From assembly GCA_964579675.1 (NCBI GenBank), contig CAZOIA010000143.1, forward strand, positions 1-14,967: DNA of 14,967 bases. Direction: 5' to 3'. This document shows positions 1 to 6,389 of the stretch, in pieces; the stretch's first letter is position 1; every line of letters starts with the position of its first letter. Below the pieces are notes generated by a model, which was given only the letters and a program-made list of their open reading frames with translations, ran no database searches and was not told where the DNA came from. Origin of the DNA: CAZOIA01 sp964579675 (GTDB lineage: Bacteria; Planctomycetota; Phycisphaerae; UBA1845; PWPN01). The position numbers and the translations under genes were made by a program.

Positions 1-412
1 AGGTGCCGTCCCCTTCTCCGCCCGAAGGTCCCCGCCGGAACTGTCACGCACCCGGGGGGGCACCCGTTGACCGCCCGGGAAGGGACCGTCGCCTAACCGG
101 CACCGCGCTACGTCATTTCCGGACAAGCACTTACCGCTGGTCCTAGCCACGGAGCGGGTACCCTTGCCGGCCACACGGTTTCGCGCCGGCGGCCCCGGCG
201 GCGGATCCGCCGCTTTCGGCGGGAGAGGGCCGGGCCGACCCGGCGGAATCGTTCGAGCTGGAACCCCGCTGCTACCGCTATCATCGGTCGCCGAATGTCG
301 GGTCTTTTCCCAAGCTCCACCCGTATTCCTGCCGATGCCTTGCTCATGCTACGAGGAGCATGGGGAAACAGTTCAGCCCCGAGCCGGGCCGTCCGATAAA
401 TGAGATTGGATC
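1..412. other. Intergenic, no supported gene
   Basis: No convincing coding region is visible. The open frames here encode Arg- or Gly-rich low-complexity peptides in both orientations, as expected of GC-rich non-coding DNA. Two things stand out. First, GGTGCCG at 2-8 is the inverted complement of CGGCACC at 98-104, and GTCCCCTT at 8-15 nearly mirrors AAGGGAC at 80-86, so a long-range hairpin is possible. Second, CATGCT (345-350) and AGCATG (357-362) form a short stem about 50 bases before the acyltransferase start. GATAAA at 395-400 could be a -10 element only 12 bases before the ATG at 413, which would make that message nearly leaderless; this is weak. The left edge of the window may cut an upstream unit. 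Confidence 0.5.
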
Positions 413-1150
413 ATGCCAAGCTTATTGCGCGATGAGCGGACACCTTGCGTCATCGTCGGCGCAGGCGGCCACGGGCGGGTTGTGCTCGATATCCTCATGC
501 GCACCCGGCAGCACAAGGTAATCGGATTCCTGGACTCGAACCCCGCCTTGCATGGCCGCCGGATGGACGGGGTGCCGATTCTGGGCGACCTGAATGCCCT
601 GCCCGACCTGCAATCCCAGGGCGTCGCCGGGGTGGTGGTGGCGATCGGGGACAACGGGACCCGCCGGGCCTTCGCCGAAGAGGTCGAGCACCTCGGGCTC
701 GACCTGATCAATGCGATTCACCCCTCGGCCAATCTGGCCCACAACGTGAGCCTCGGCCGGAACGTGGTGGTGGCGGCCGGCGCGTTGGCCTGCGCTCATT
801 GCCAGATCGGGGACTCGGCAATTCTCAACACGGGCTGCATCGTGGACCACGAGTCGATGATCGGCACCGCAGTCCACATCTGCCCCGGGGCCCGGCTTGC
901 AGGACGAGTCACCGTACAATCGGGTGCGTTTGTCGGGATCGGCGCCACCGTCCTGCAGGGGCTGCGGATCGGATGCGAGGCGGTCGTGGGCGGCGGCGCG
1001 GTCGTGATCCGCGACGTGGAGCCCATGGCCACGGTCGTCGGCGTCCCAGCACGGACGCTTCGAGAAGCACCTGAATATGAAGAGTTCTTCGAGATGATGG
1101 TGCCTGCGTCCCTTAGTGGCGGCGTCCCCGCCGCAGGGCCCTCTCACTGA
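413..1150 (+). CDS. NeuD/PglD-type sugar O-acyltransferase (left-handed beta-helix)
   Basis: Predicted cytoplasmic acyltransferase of the NeuD/PglD family, which transfers acetyl groups from acetyl-CoA to nucleotide sugars or sialic acid during surface glycan synthesis. The 245-residue product starts with a Rossmann-like substrate domain (GAGGH at 16-20, GFLDSN near 38-43). From about residue 105 it has hexapeptide repeats typical of a left-handed beta-helix (for example NVSLGRNVVV, LQGLRIGCEAVV). IVDHE at 143-147 places His146 at the position of the catalytic histidine in PglD. The end (VVGVPARTL, 208-216) is also typical. It is somewhat longer than the usual 200-220 residues, with an extra tail of about 25 residues. 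No strong ribosome binding site precedes the ATG, so the start is moderately sure. The last 38 bases overlap the 3' end of the convergent DUF362 gene. No glycan genes are adjacent, so the substrate cannot be named. It could conceivably modify a pilus glycan, but nothing here shows that. Confidence 0.9.
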   Translation: MPSLLRDERTPCVIVGAGGHGRVVLDILMRTRQHKVIGFLDSNPALHGRRMDGVPILGDLNALPDLQSQGVAGVVVAIGDNGTRRAFAEEVEHLGLDLINAIHPSANLAHNVSLGRNVVVAAGALACAHCQIGDSAILNTGCIVDHESMIGTAVHICPGARLAGRVTVQSGAFVGIGATVLQGLRIGCEAVVGGGAVVIRDVEPMATVVGVPARTLREAPEYEEFFEMMVPASLSGGVPAAGPSH

Positions 1151-2216
1151 CGGGCCGGGACGGCTCTTTCCGGGCCAACCAAGCAGACACGATGGAACGC
1201 AGGTGGGGCAAATCCAGCACGTTGAAGTGGGTCCTGACCGCCTCGATCGGTTCGCCGCGCTGGGTGATGTTCCGCTCGTGGATCGGCCCGAGTTCTCCTG
1301 AGGCGCCCGTGAGGTAGCCCACCCCGTATGGATTCAGCCCCATGACCCGGACCGCGGTGGCGTCAACCGCGGTCAGGTTCCGTCCCATGATGACGCACTT
1401 CGCCCGTTTCGCCGAGCCCATGATGGGCCCGTCGCCTTCCATGCCTACGATACCATCGACGATCGTGAGCGCGGGCTTGACCGTTGCATTGATGTCCAGG
1501 ATCGAGTTGTCGATCCCCTGATGATGGAGGATGTTCTTCGGCCAGCCGTACACAATACCCGGCATCACGCCGAACAGGTTCTTCATCGCGCACGTCACGC
1601 CGGCCCAATGATGGGTCTTGAGCTTGGGCACGGAAACCACCCAATCGACGTCGAGGGCCGTTTTCGGCAGGTAAAGTGACCCGAGTGACGTCCAGTGGCC
1701 GGCGTTGTTCACCCCGACGAACTCGTCGTGATTCAAATCGAAGAAGGCGGCGTCCGCCTCCTCCAGGGCCCGGCCCATCCCCGACTCATCCAGAACGAGC
1801 AAGCTGTCGCGGCGATGGCCCTGGGCCTCAGCAACGATCACCTCCCGCGCATCGAGGCGGCGGAACACCTCGATCGCGGCGAGGATCACGGCCGGGTCCG
1901 TGTTGACGTGCGTCCGGCCGGTGCTCGCCTCGACCAGGTTGGGCTTGAGCAGAATGCGCTTGCCGCGGACCTCCCGGCGATCGATGCCCAGTTCCTTGAC
2001 TCCATCGCCAACCAGGCTGACCAGGTCGGCGTCGTACCCGGGAGCCTTGGCGATAACGACATCCGCCCGCAGCCCACGCTCATGCCGCTTCCACTGGCGA
2101 AGGCCGGTCAGAACTCCGCCGGTCAGCAGCAGCGCGCCGCCAACTCCGAATACCTCCCGGCGGGAAGGCTTCCAACCGTGGGCGGGGCCTGTTCGCTTAT
2201 CGTTCGCCTCATCCAT
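1113..2216 (-). CDS. DUF362 domain protein with Tat-type signal
   Basis: Exported protein of the DUF362 family, whose biochemical role is not settled. Read from the ATG at 2216 it has 367 residues; a GTG at 2225 would add three. The N-terminus carries PSRREVFGVGG followed by a hydrophobic stretch, a twin-arginine-type signal, so export in a folded state is likely. Family hallmarks follow: LLKPNLVEAS, then VSVPKLKTHHWAGVTCAMKN and LFGVMPG in mid-protein, then TIVDGIVGMEGDGP and AVDATAVRVMGLNPY near the end. I see no four-cysteine ferredoxin motif, which some family members carry. The start overlaps the stop of the upstream toroid gene (ATGGATGA), so the two are probably translationally coupled and expressed together. 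The 3' end runs 38 bases into the convergent acyltransferase gene. The family call is firm. The function is unknown. Confidence 0.88.
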   Translation of the reverse strand: MDEANDKRTGPAHGWKPSRREVFGVGGALLLTGGVLTGLRQWKRHERGLRADVVIAKAPGYDADLVSLVGDGVKELGIDRREVRGKRILLKPNLVEASTGRTHVNTDPAVILAAIEVFRRLDAREVIVAEAQGHRRDSLLVLDESGMGRALEEADAAFFDLNHDEFVGVNNAGHWTSLGSLYLPKTALDVDWVVSVPKLKTHHWAGVTCAMKNLFGVMPGIVYGWPKNILHHQGIDNSILDINATVKPALTIVDGIVGMEGDGPIMGSAKRAKCVIMGRNLTAVDATAVRVMGLNPYGVGYLTGASGELGPIHERNITQRGEPIEAVRTHFNVLDLPHLRSIVSAWLARKEPSRPVSERALRRGRRH

Positions 2217-3120
2217 GCGGGTCACCCGTCGTTACTCGGACCAGAGGGCAACTTTCGACGGCGGCCAGCAGCAGCAACGTGTCGTACAGTGTGTTCGGTT
2301 GTTCGTTCCTCGTGCGAACGGCGCACCGGGCTAGCCGACTTCGAGCGTCATTAGGGCGTGAGTTCCAGGCCGTCAGTCCGATAAATCCCCATCCGACGGA
2401 CAACGGCGAGCGGACGTCCCGCAGCGCGGGCGTCAAATAGGCAATCGACGCGTCGATCGGGGCTGCGCTTCGTTCGCCGGCCAAGGCGCTCAGAACGATT
2501 CCGGTGGTGGCCACGAACGGTCGTAACGTGCTGTCGAACACACGCGTATTGCCGTAGTTCCAGCCGCCGCTCGGGAGGGTCCGGTCCAGTAGAAGCCTCA
2601 CCCCTTCGCGTACGCGCGGATGGGCGGCCTGGCCGACCGCTCGCAGGGCGAGGATTGCGTAGGCCGTCGGCTCGGCCCACGAATGTGTGCCTTCAACCCA
2701 AGGCCATCCCTGAAGCGTTGTGTCATGTCCAACTTCGTCCGTAGGGGGCAGGCGGCACCCCCGGGTGGCCAGCAACCAGTGTGCTGCTTTCTCGATGTCC
2801 GGCTCGTGGCGAGGGCCGACGCGCTCGCGGCCACAGACCCACGCCAACACCGCCAGACCGGTCGGCCAGGCCGGGGAGGAGACCGCCGAGGACACCGGTA
2901 CACTCCCGTCCGGACGTCGAACATTCGACAGCCACGCCAGCCCGTTCTCGAACCGTTGCGGTTCCACACCGTGAGCCGCCAGGGCGATGCAAGCCATCGA
3001 TGTCGGCTCGGCGCAAGATGATGTCCCAGGCCGATAGCCCCACCCTCCGTCAGGGTTCGCGCCGGCAAGCAGACCGTCAATGCACTCGTTCGACCACGTC
3101 ACAGACACACCCGTAGACAC
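2209..3120 (-). CDS. Prenyltransferase/squalene-cyclase-type alpha/alpha-toroid protein
   Basis: The 303-residue product resembles the terpenoid-cyclase/prenyltransferase toroid fold. It repeats a Gly-Trp-rich turn followed by a helix: PDGGWGYRPG with CAEPTSMACIALAA (23-49), RPDGSVPVSS with WPTGLAVLAW (69-94), GWPWVEGTHSWAEPTAYAIL (138-157), SGGWNYGNTRVFDST (184-198) and VGWGFIG (242-248). No DXDD protonation motif of squalene-hopene cyclases is visible, and the length is under half that of a true cyclase. A binding or scaffold role is therefore as likely as catalysis. There is no signal peptide. The start is a GTG with no clear ribosome binding site; another in-frame GTG lies at 3108, so the true N-terminus is uncertain. 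It overlaps the start of the DUF362 gene, forming a two-gene unit divergent from the pilus locus. Fold call fairly sure; function unknown. Confidence 0.78.
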   Translation of the reverse strand: MSTGVSVTWSNECIDGLLAGANPDGGWGYRPGTSSCAEPTSMACIALAAHGVEPQRFENGLAWLSNVRRPDGSVPVSSAVSSPAWPTGLAVLAWVCGRERVGPRHEPDIEKAAHWLLATRGCRLPPTDEVGHDTTLQGWPWVEGTHSWAEPTAYAILALRAVGQAAHPRVREGVRLLLDRTLPSGGWNYGNTRVFDSTLRPFVATTGIVLSALAGERSAAPIDASIAYLTPALRDVRSPLSVGWGFIGLTAWNSRPNDARSRLARCAVRTRNEQPNTLYDTLLLLAAVESCPLVRVTTGDPHG

Positions 3121-3257
3121 CGGTCAGTCATCGTCCGCGGCCCGGCGGCACTTTAGGGGCGGGCCGGTGCCCGACCGCGTCAGGCACGACACGGCACGAC
3201 TCAGTCCCCAGTATTGATATCTACCTCGGGTGCCCGTGTCGGCGCCCCGCTCCCGCA

Positions 3258-3364
3258 CCGGCTTGTGAAACCGGGCAAGGTCCGCGGTAACGCACCGATA
3301 AAAGCCGCCTTGCCAGACCGATTTCCTCGGATACCGGACCTGGGACTTGATCTGGCAGTTTTTT
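3258..3364 (+). promoter_or_regulatory. Possible attenuator-like leader RNA upstream of flp
   Basis: Two alternative stems share the same strand. GGCAAGG (3274-3280) pairs perfectly with CCTTGCC (3308-3314), enclosing a small hairpin, CGGT (3285-3288) with ACCG (3294-3297). Alternatively TGCCAGA (3311-3317) pairs perfectly with TCTGGCA (3351-3357), enclosing CCGA/TCGG (3318-3321 and 3327-3330). The second stem is followed, after one G, by six T (3359-3364), as in an intrinsic terminator. TGCC at 3311-3314 is used by both, so they exclude each other, the usual logic of an attenuator or riboswitch. I recognise no known riboswitch consensus, and the stems are short, so chance is a real alternative. 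Confidence 0.3.
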
Positions 3365-3376
3365 CTGGCGAATCGG

Positions 3377-3405
3377 TTGCCTCTGCGCGTTTTGTTTTTT
3401 ATGTT
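3377..3405 (+). promoter_or_regulatory. Weak sigma-70-like promoter candidate for the pilus locus
   Basis: TTGCCT (3377-3382) and TATGTT (3400-3405) match the -35 and -10 consensus at four of six positions each, with the ideal 17-base spacing, in the most T-rich patch of the divergent region. Transcription would start near 3412, leaving a leader of about 295 bases before flp. In GC-rich DNA such a match can arise by chance. The sigma factor used by this locus is not known. Confidence 0.25.
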
Positions 3406-3686
3406 CGAGGCAGCTTTCGACGATCACCGGTTGAGGAAAAGTGGAAAAGCTCCCAACTCGCCGTGGCAGCGAAAGATGAACCAGCCGCCACGACCCGCAG
3501 ACAGGTTCGTCCGGGGTAAGTCGGCACAGGCGGACCCATCCGGCCCGAGCAACGATGACGTGACGCCGGCTGAGGAACACCGCGGGTTTCCGTCGGACGC
3601 GTGGTCCGACACGTAAGGCATAACGTGCTTGGCCAGTGGACAGGGAGAGACGCTGGCGGGCAAGCTTTCCGTTGGGGTAAGCAAAC

Positions 3687-3700
3687 AAGGAAAGGAAAGG
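3687..3700 (+). promoter_or_regulatory. Purine-rich ribosome binding site of flp
   Basis: Three consecutive AAGG units (AAGGAAAGGAAAGG) end six bases before the ATG at 3707. The repeated Shine-Dalgarno-like core fits strong translation, as expected of a major pilin, and supports this ATG as the start. Confidence 0.7.
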
Positions 3701-3706
3701 TAAACG

Positions 3707-3940
3707 ATGAAGGCAGTGATTGAGAGAACGAAGAGCTTCCTGGTAAGCGAAGATGGCCCCACCGCGACTGAGTATGCGGTCATGCTGGCGCTGATCATTA
3801 TTGCAGCGCTGACAGCCATCACCTCGCTGGGGACGAAGGTCAGCACGATCTTCACCAACGTGGACAACGGCCTCAGTGCCACGCCGGCAGGGACGGGCAC
3901 CGGCACCGGGACCGGCACCGGCACCGGCACCGGCACTTAA
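3707..3940 (+). CDS. flp: Flp/Fap-type IVb major pilin with Gly-Thr tail
   Basis: Major pilin subunit of the Tad pilus, made as a prepilin, cut by the prepilin peptidase and polymerised across the cell envelope. The 77-residue product has a charged 17-residue leader ending in SEDG. Cleavage after Gly17 would give a mature 60-residue pilin beginning PTATEY. Glu22 and Tyr23 then fall at mature positions 5 and 6, the hallmark Flp Glu-Tyr motif, followed by a hydrophobic helix (about 24-41). Residues 62-77 are eight Gly-Thr pairs, encoded by eight near-identical hexamers. I do not know this tail from standard Flp pilins. It may be surface exposed, and its threonines could be O-glycosylated, but that is inference. 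It is the first gene of the locus, with a strong ribosome binding site and hairpins directly after the stop. Confidence 0.93.
   Translation: MKAVIERTKSFLVSEDGPTATEYAVMLALIIIAALTAITSLGTKVSTIFTNVDNGLSATPAGTGTGTGTGTGTGTGT
3890..3937 (+). repeat. Hexanucleotide tandem repeat in flp (8 units)
   Basis: Eight in-frame 6-base units of the form GGSACN run up to the stop codon: GGGACG, GGCACC twice, GGGACC, GGCACC three times, then GGCACT. Each encodes Gly-Thr. Because the unit is six bases, slippage would change tail length by two residues per unit without a frameshift. Confidence 0.95.
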
Positions 3941-3941
3941 T

Positions 3942-4002
3942 GGGCTGAGTCTCTCAGGCCCGGCCCGGATGTGACGGCTCGTTGCTGACCCGCTGACGGG
4001 TC
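3942..4002 (+). terminator. Hairpin cluster after flp (partial terminator or RNA stabiliser)
   Basis: Just past the flp stop, GGG-CTGAG (3942-3949) pairs with CTCAG-(G)-CCC (3953-3961) around a TCT loop: eight pairs with one bulged G. A second perfect stem, GACCCG (3987-3992) with CGGGTC (3997-4002) around CTGA, follows. Neither is trailed by a T-run, so they are not classical intrinsic terminators. They could slow the polymerase or protect the pilin message from 3' decay, keeping flp mRNA above that of the assembly genes. Confidence 0.45.
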
Positions 4003-4162
4003 CGGGGATCACCTGAGGATGAAGCGGATCACTGGTGTGGGGCGTCCGTCCAGGGGGGCGGGCGCCCGCACCTGCTGTTAGAGGATCCGTGCCCGGAGGG
4101 GGTGGTTGCTGACTGTTCTACCGCACTCCGCAACGAGAAGCGACAAAGGGAGCGACAGTAGT

Positions 4163-4723
4163 ATGCCTATACCTATGCCGTTCGAGTATTGGGTGACGAC
4201 GTGCGCGATCATGGTTCCCGGCATCCTGTGGGCGTCGTGGACCGATTACAAGGAGCATCGGGTTCCGAACTGGCTGAATGCGGCCATTGCCGCTGCGGGT
4301 TTCACGGCCCAGGGCTGGTTCTTCGGCTGGGAGGGCCTGGCGACGGGCGCGTTCGGGCTGCTGGTCGGGTTTGCCGTGCTGATCATCCCCTGGTTGATGA
4401 ACGGTATGGGGGCGGGCGATGTCAAGCTGATGATGGCGATCGGCGTCTGGCTGGGGCCCGGGCTGACGTTGTTCTCGTTCTGTGTCGGCGGGGTGATCGG
4501 CGGGATCGTTGCCGTGGTCATGATCCTTGCCACCGGCCGGTTCTGGAAGGCGTATGCCAACATGGCGACGATCGCCTGCAAAATCTCCAGCCGGTCCACG
4601 ATCTTCAGCGAGTTCGGATCAGCCAGAAGCTTCGGGGACACGTCGCAGTTGTTGCCTTACGGTGTGCCGCTCACGATCGGCACACTGATGGTGTTCTTTG
4701 CCGGCCAGAGAATGCTGAGCTAG
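4163..4723 (+). CDS. tadV: Prepilin peptidase TadV/CpaA (A24 family)
   Basis: Inner-membrane aspartyl protease that removes the leader from Flp and pseudopilins. The 186-residue product has about five to six membrane segments and the two conserved aspartates of family A24: Asp28 in WTDYKEHRVPNWLN and Asp86 in GMGAGDVKLM, the GxGD motif. It is the short TadV/CpaA type without the N-terminal methylase domain of PilD. I chose the ATG at 4163, preceded ten bases earlier by AGGGAG. An in-frame TTG at 4106 sits behind GGAGGGGG but would add 19 polar residues before the first helix, so it is less likely. The gene follows flp after 222 bases and is directly followed by tadE. Confidence 0.92.
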   Translation: MPIPMPFEYWVTTCAIMVPGILWASWTDYKEHRVPNWLNAAIAAAGFTAQGWFFGWEGLATGAFGLLVGFAVLIIPWLMNGMGAGDVKLMMAIGVWLGPGLTLFSFCVGGVIGGIVAVVMILATGRFWKAYANMATIACKISSRSTIFSEFGSARSFGDTSQLLPYGVPLTIGTLMVFFAGQRMLS

Positions 4724-4727
4724 GAGG
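4722..4727 (+). promoter_or_regulatory. Ribosome binding site of tadE inside the tadV stop
   Basis: AGGAGG, a full Shine-Dalgarno core, begins within the tadV TAG stop (4721-4723) and ends six bases before the tadE ATG at 4734. This supports coupled translation of the two genes and fixes the tadE start. Confidence 0.75.
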
Positions 4728-4733
4728 CGAAAC

Positions 4734-5186
4734 ATGATCACGGCGTGGATGAGAGGCAGGGCGCGTCGGGGCCGGAGCCCAGGGGCGCTCCGCCGCGGGG
4801 CGGCGGTGGTCGAACTGGCGGTGGTGACGCCAATCCTGTTAACCATGCTTTTCGGGGTGATGGAGTTCGGGTGGGCGTTCATGGTCCGTGAAACACTTAC
4901 CCACGCCACGCGGGAAGCGTGTCGCGTGGCCGTGCTGCAGGGCGCCACGGCCACGGAGGCGCAGGCCCGCTTTGCCCAGGCCATTGCCCCGACCGGGATC
5001 ACCACCACCGCTCAAGTGACTTACGTGGACACTGATGATCCACCGGATGCAGTCAACGATATCGCGGTTGTCAGCGTGAGCGTGCCCTATTCGGACGTCT
5101 CGATTACGGGCGTCGGCTCGTTTCTGGGCATCCAGACAACCACCATCAATGCGACCTGCTCGATGCGGATCGAAGGAGTGAACTGA
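4734..5186 (+). CDS. tadE: TadE-like pseudopilin
   Basis: Minor pilin-like protein of the Tad system, anchored in the inner membrane and probably processed by TadV. The 150-residue product begins with an Arg-rich segment, then RRGAAVVELAVVTPILL at about 20-36, the TadE domain signature. Cleavage after Gly22 would put Glu27 at mature position 5, as in pseudopilins. A hydrophobic helix (about 23-48) is followed by MVRETLTHATREACRVAV, the typical TadE amphipathic region, and a beta-rich periplasmic domain ending CSMRIEGVN. It is the only clear TadE in the window and I see no TadF. A further pseudopilin could lie beyond the right edge. Confidence 0.9.
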   Translation: MITAWMRGRARRGRSPGALRRGAAVVELAVVTPILLTMLFGVMEFGWAFMVRETLTHATREACRVAVLQGATATEAQARFAQAIAPTGITTTAQVTYVDTDDPPDAVNDIAVVSVSVPYSDVSITGVGSFLGIQTTTINATCSMRIEGVN

Positions 5187-5221
5187 AAGCGCCCGGGCTG
5201 AGGCCTGAAGGAGCATGAGAG

Positions 5222-6361
5222 ATGAAAAGTCGAGCGATAATCCCGCTTCTGGTGGGGCTGGGAATCGGCCTGTTTGCCGTCAAGAGCTTCCTCGGCGTCC
5301 TGAAGAAGGCCAGGGGATCGGGCTCGGCCGAGACGGTTGCGGTGGTGCGGGCCAAGAGCAACATTGCCCCGACGGTGGAGCTCAAGGAAGGGATGGTGGA
5401 GACGGCCCAGGTCCCCAAGACGCTCGTACCTCAGGGCGCGTTTAGCGACCCGAAGAAGGTTGTCGGTCGCGTGACCAGCGGGATGGTGCCGGCCGGGGCC
5501 CCGGTGGTGCCGGCCTTGCTGGCACCCGAAGGCACGCTACCGGGCCTGTCCTCGCGCGTTCCGGAGGGCTACCGCGCGGTGGCGGTACAGATCGATGAGA
5601 TCGCCGGCGTAGCGGGGTGGCTCAAACCCGGGTGCCGGGTGGACGTGGGGATCGTCATGGGCTCCAGCAAGAATCCAAGCATCAGTAAAGTCATACTGCA
5701 GAATGTCGAAATCCTCGCCGTGGGCCAGACCGTCAAGGCCGACGGGGCAAAGGCATCGGTAACCCGGTCCGTGACCGTGCTGGTGACACCAGAGGACGCG
5801 ACCAAGCTTCACCTGGCCTCGACGAAAGGCAGATTGCGGTTGGCGATGCGGAATTCGGCTGATTTCGAGGAACCGCGGCCCAAGATCGTGACGATCAGGG
5901 ATCTCCTCCAGGACGGGGCTCCGAAGAAAGACGACGAGGAAGGCCCCTCGCTGCTGAGCCGGTTGTTGGCCAAACTCCCCAAGATCGGCTCGGGAGAAAC
6001 CGATGAATACGCTAAACCCGAGACCCCGAAAGTTGCGATACCGGTTCCCGTGCAACTGGCGGCCGCACCGCCCAATCGGGAGTGGGTGGTTGACGTGTTA
6101 TCGGGCCCCAAGTCCTACCAGTTGCGATTCGACTCGGACCGGAGCGATGCCCGGCAAATAGGCGGCCAGTCCAATCGATCGGCTGCCAGGTCAAGTAATT
6201 CGGGACCGCGTGTCGATGCTCCCGCCCTAGGAGGCAATGCGGCGGATTCCAGAGGCACGGCCCGCGAGGTCGGCGGCGTTTCTGCCCCGTCCGAGGACCG
6301 GGATGACATGAGGTCTGATGACCGCGATGAAGCGGGCGAGGATCTGGAAGAATCGGGGTGA
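5222..6361 (+). CDS. cpaB: Tad pilus assembly protein CpaB/RcpC (SAF domain)
   Basis: Periplasmic partner of the secretin, thought to link the inner-membrane machine to CpaC. The 379-residue product has an N-terminal membrane anchor (about 5-22), then a SAF domain: AVVRAKSNIAPTVELKEG at 40-57 and TSGMVPAGAPVVPALLAPEG at 85-104. The RcpC/CpaB core follows, with GYRAVAVQIDEIAGVAGWLK (116-135) and the GCRVDVGIVM strand (137-146). NREWVVDVLSGPKSYQLRF at 285-303 resembles the usual C-terminal strand of the family. Residues from about 306 to the end (roughly 75) are polar, charged and probably disordered (DRDDMRSDDRDEAGEDLEES), an extension I do not expect in most CpaB proteins. AAGGAG at 5208-5213 supports the start. 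It ends 28 bases before cpaC. Confidence 0.92.
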   Translation: MKSRAIIPLLVGLGIGLFAVKSFLGVLKKARGSGSAETVAVVRAKSNIAPTVELKEGMVETAQVPKTLVPQGAFSDPKKVVGRVTSGMVPAGAPVVPALLAPEGTLPGLSSRVPEGYRAVAVQIDEIAGVAGWLKPGCRVDVGIVMGSSKNPSISKVILQNVEILAVGQTVKADGAKASVTRSVTVLVTPEDATKLHLASTKGRLRLAMRNSADFEEPRPKIVTIRDLLQDGAPKKDDEEGPSLLSRLLAKLPKIGSGETDEYAKPETPKVAIPVPVQLAAAPPNREWVVDVLSGPKSYQLRFDSDRSDARQIGGQSNRSAARSSNSGPRVDAPALGGNAADSRGTAREVGGVSAPSEDRDDMRSDDRDEAGEDLEESG

Positions 6362-6389
6362 TCGCGTGCCAAGCGATGGAGCCTAGAGC

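Larger units (their letters stand above)
3121..3706. other. Divergent intergenic region between the toroid gene and flp
   Basis: These 586 bases separate the minus-strand toroid/DUF362 pair from the plus-strand pilus genes and should hold promoters for both. The open frames crossing it are low-complexity and lack family features. Around 3350-3405 the composition changes sharply, with T-runs at 3359-3364, 3390-3393 and 3395-3400 in otherwise GC-rich DNA. A perfect 7-bp inverted repeat with a 5-base loop sits at 3592-3610 (GTCGGAC, GCGTG, GTCCGAC). The candidate leader and promoter are listed separately. I found no convincing -10/-35 pair for the minus strand. Confidence 0.6.

Noticed and set aside
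422..1147. Long minus-strand frame fully inside the acyltransferase gene
   Set aside because: It is His/Arg/Gly-rich shadow coding opposite a well-supported family member and has no recognisable domain.
3250..3320. Cyclic-di-GMP (GEMM-type) riboswitch upstream of flp
   Set aside because: Fragments such as GGGCAA, ACGCA and AAAGCC appear in order, but the spacing and pairing do not match the known consensus.
3367..3400. A second intrinsic terminator ending in the T-run at 3395-3400
   Set aside because: The only nearby stem (GGCGA with TTGCC, 3367-3381) has five pairs including a wobble and ends 13 bases before the main T-run.
3221..4012. Minus-strand frame of 263 codons (and a related one with Pro-Val repeats) antisense to flp
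   Set aside because: The Pro-Val or similar repeats are just the other reading of the pilin hexamer tract, and the remainder is low-complexity Arg/Pro/Ser sequence with no family feature.
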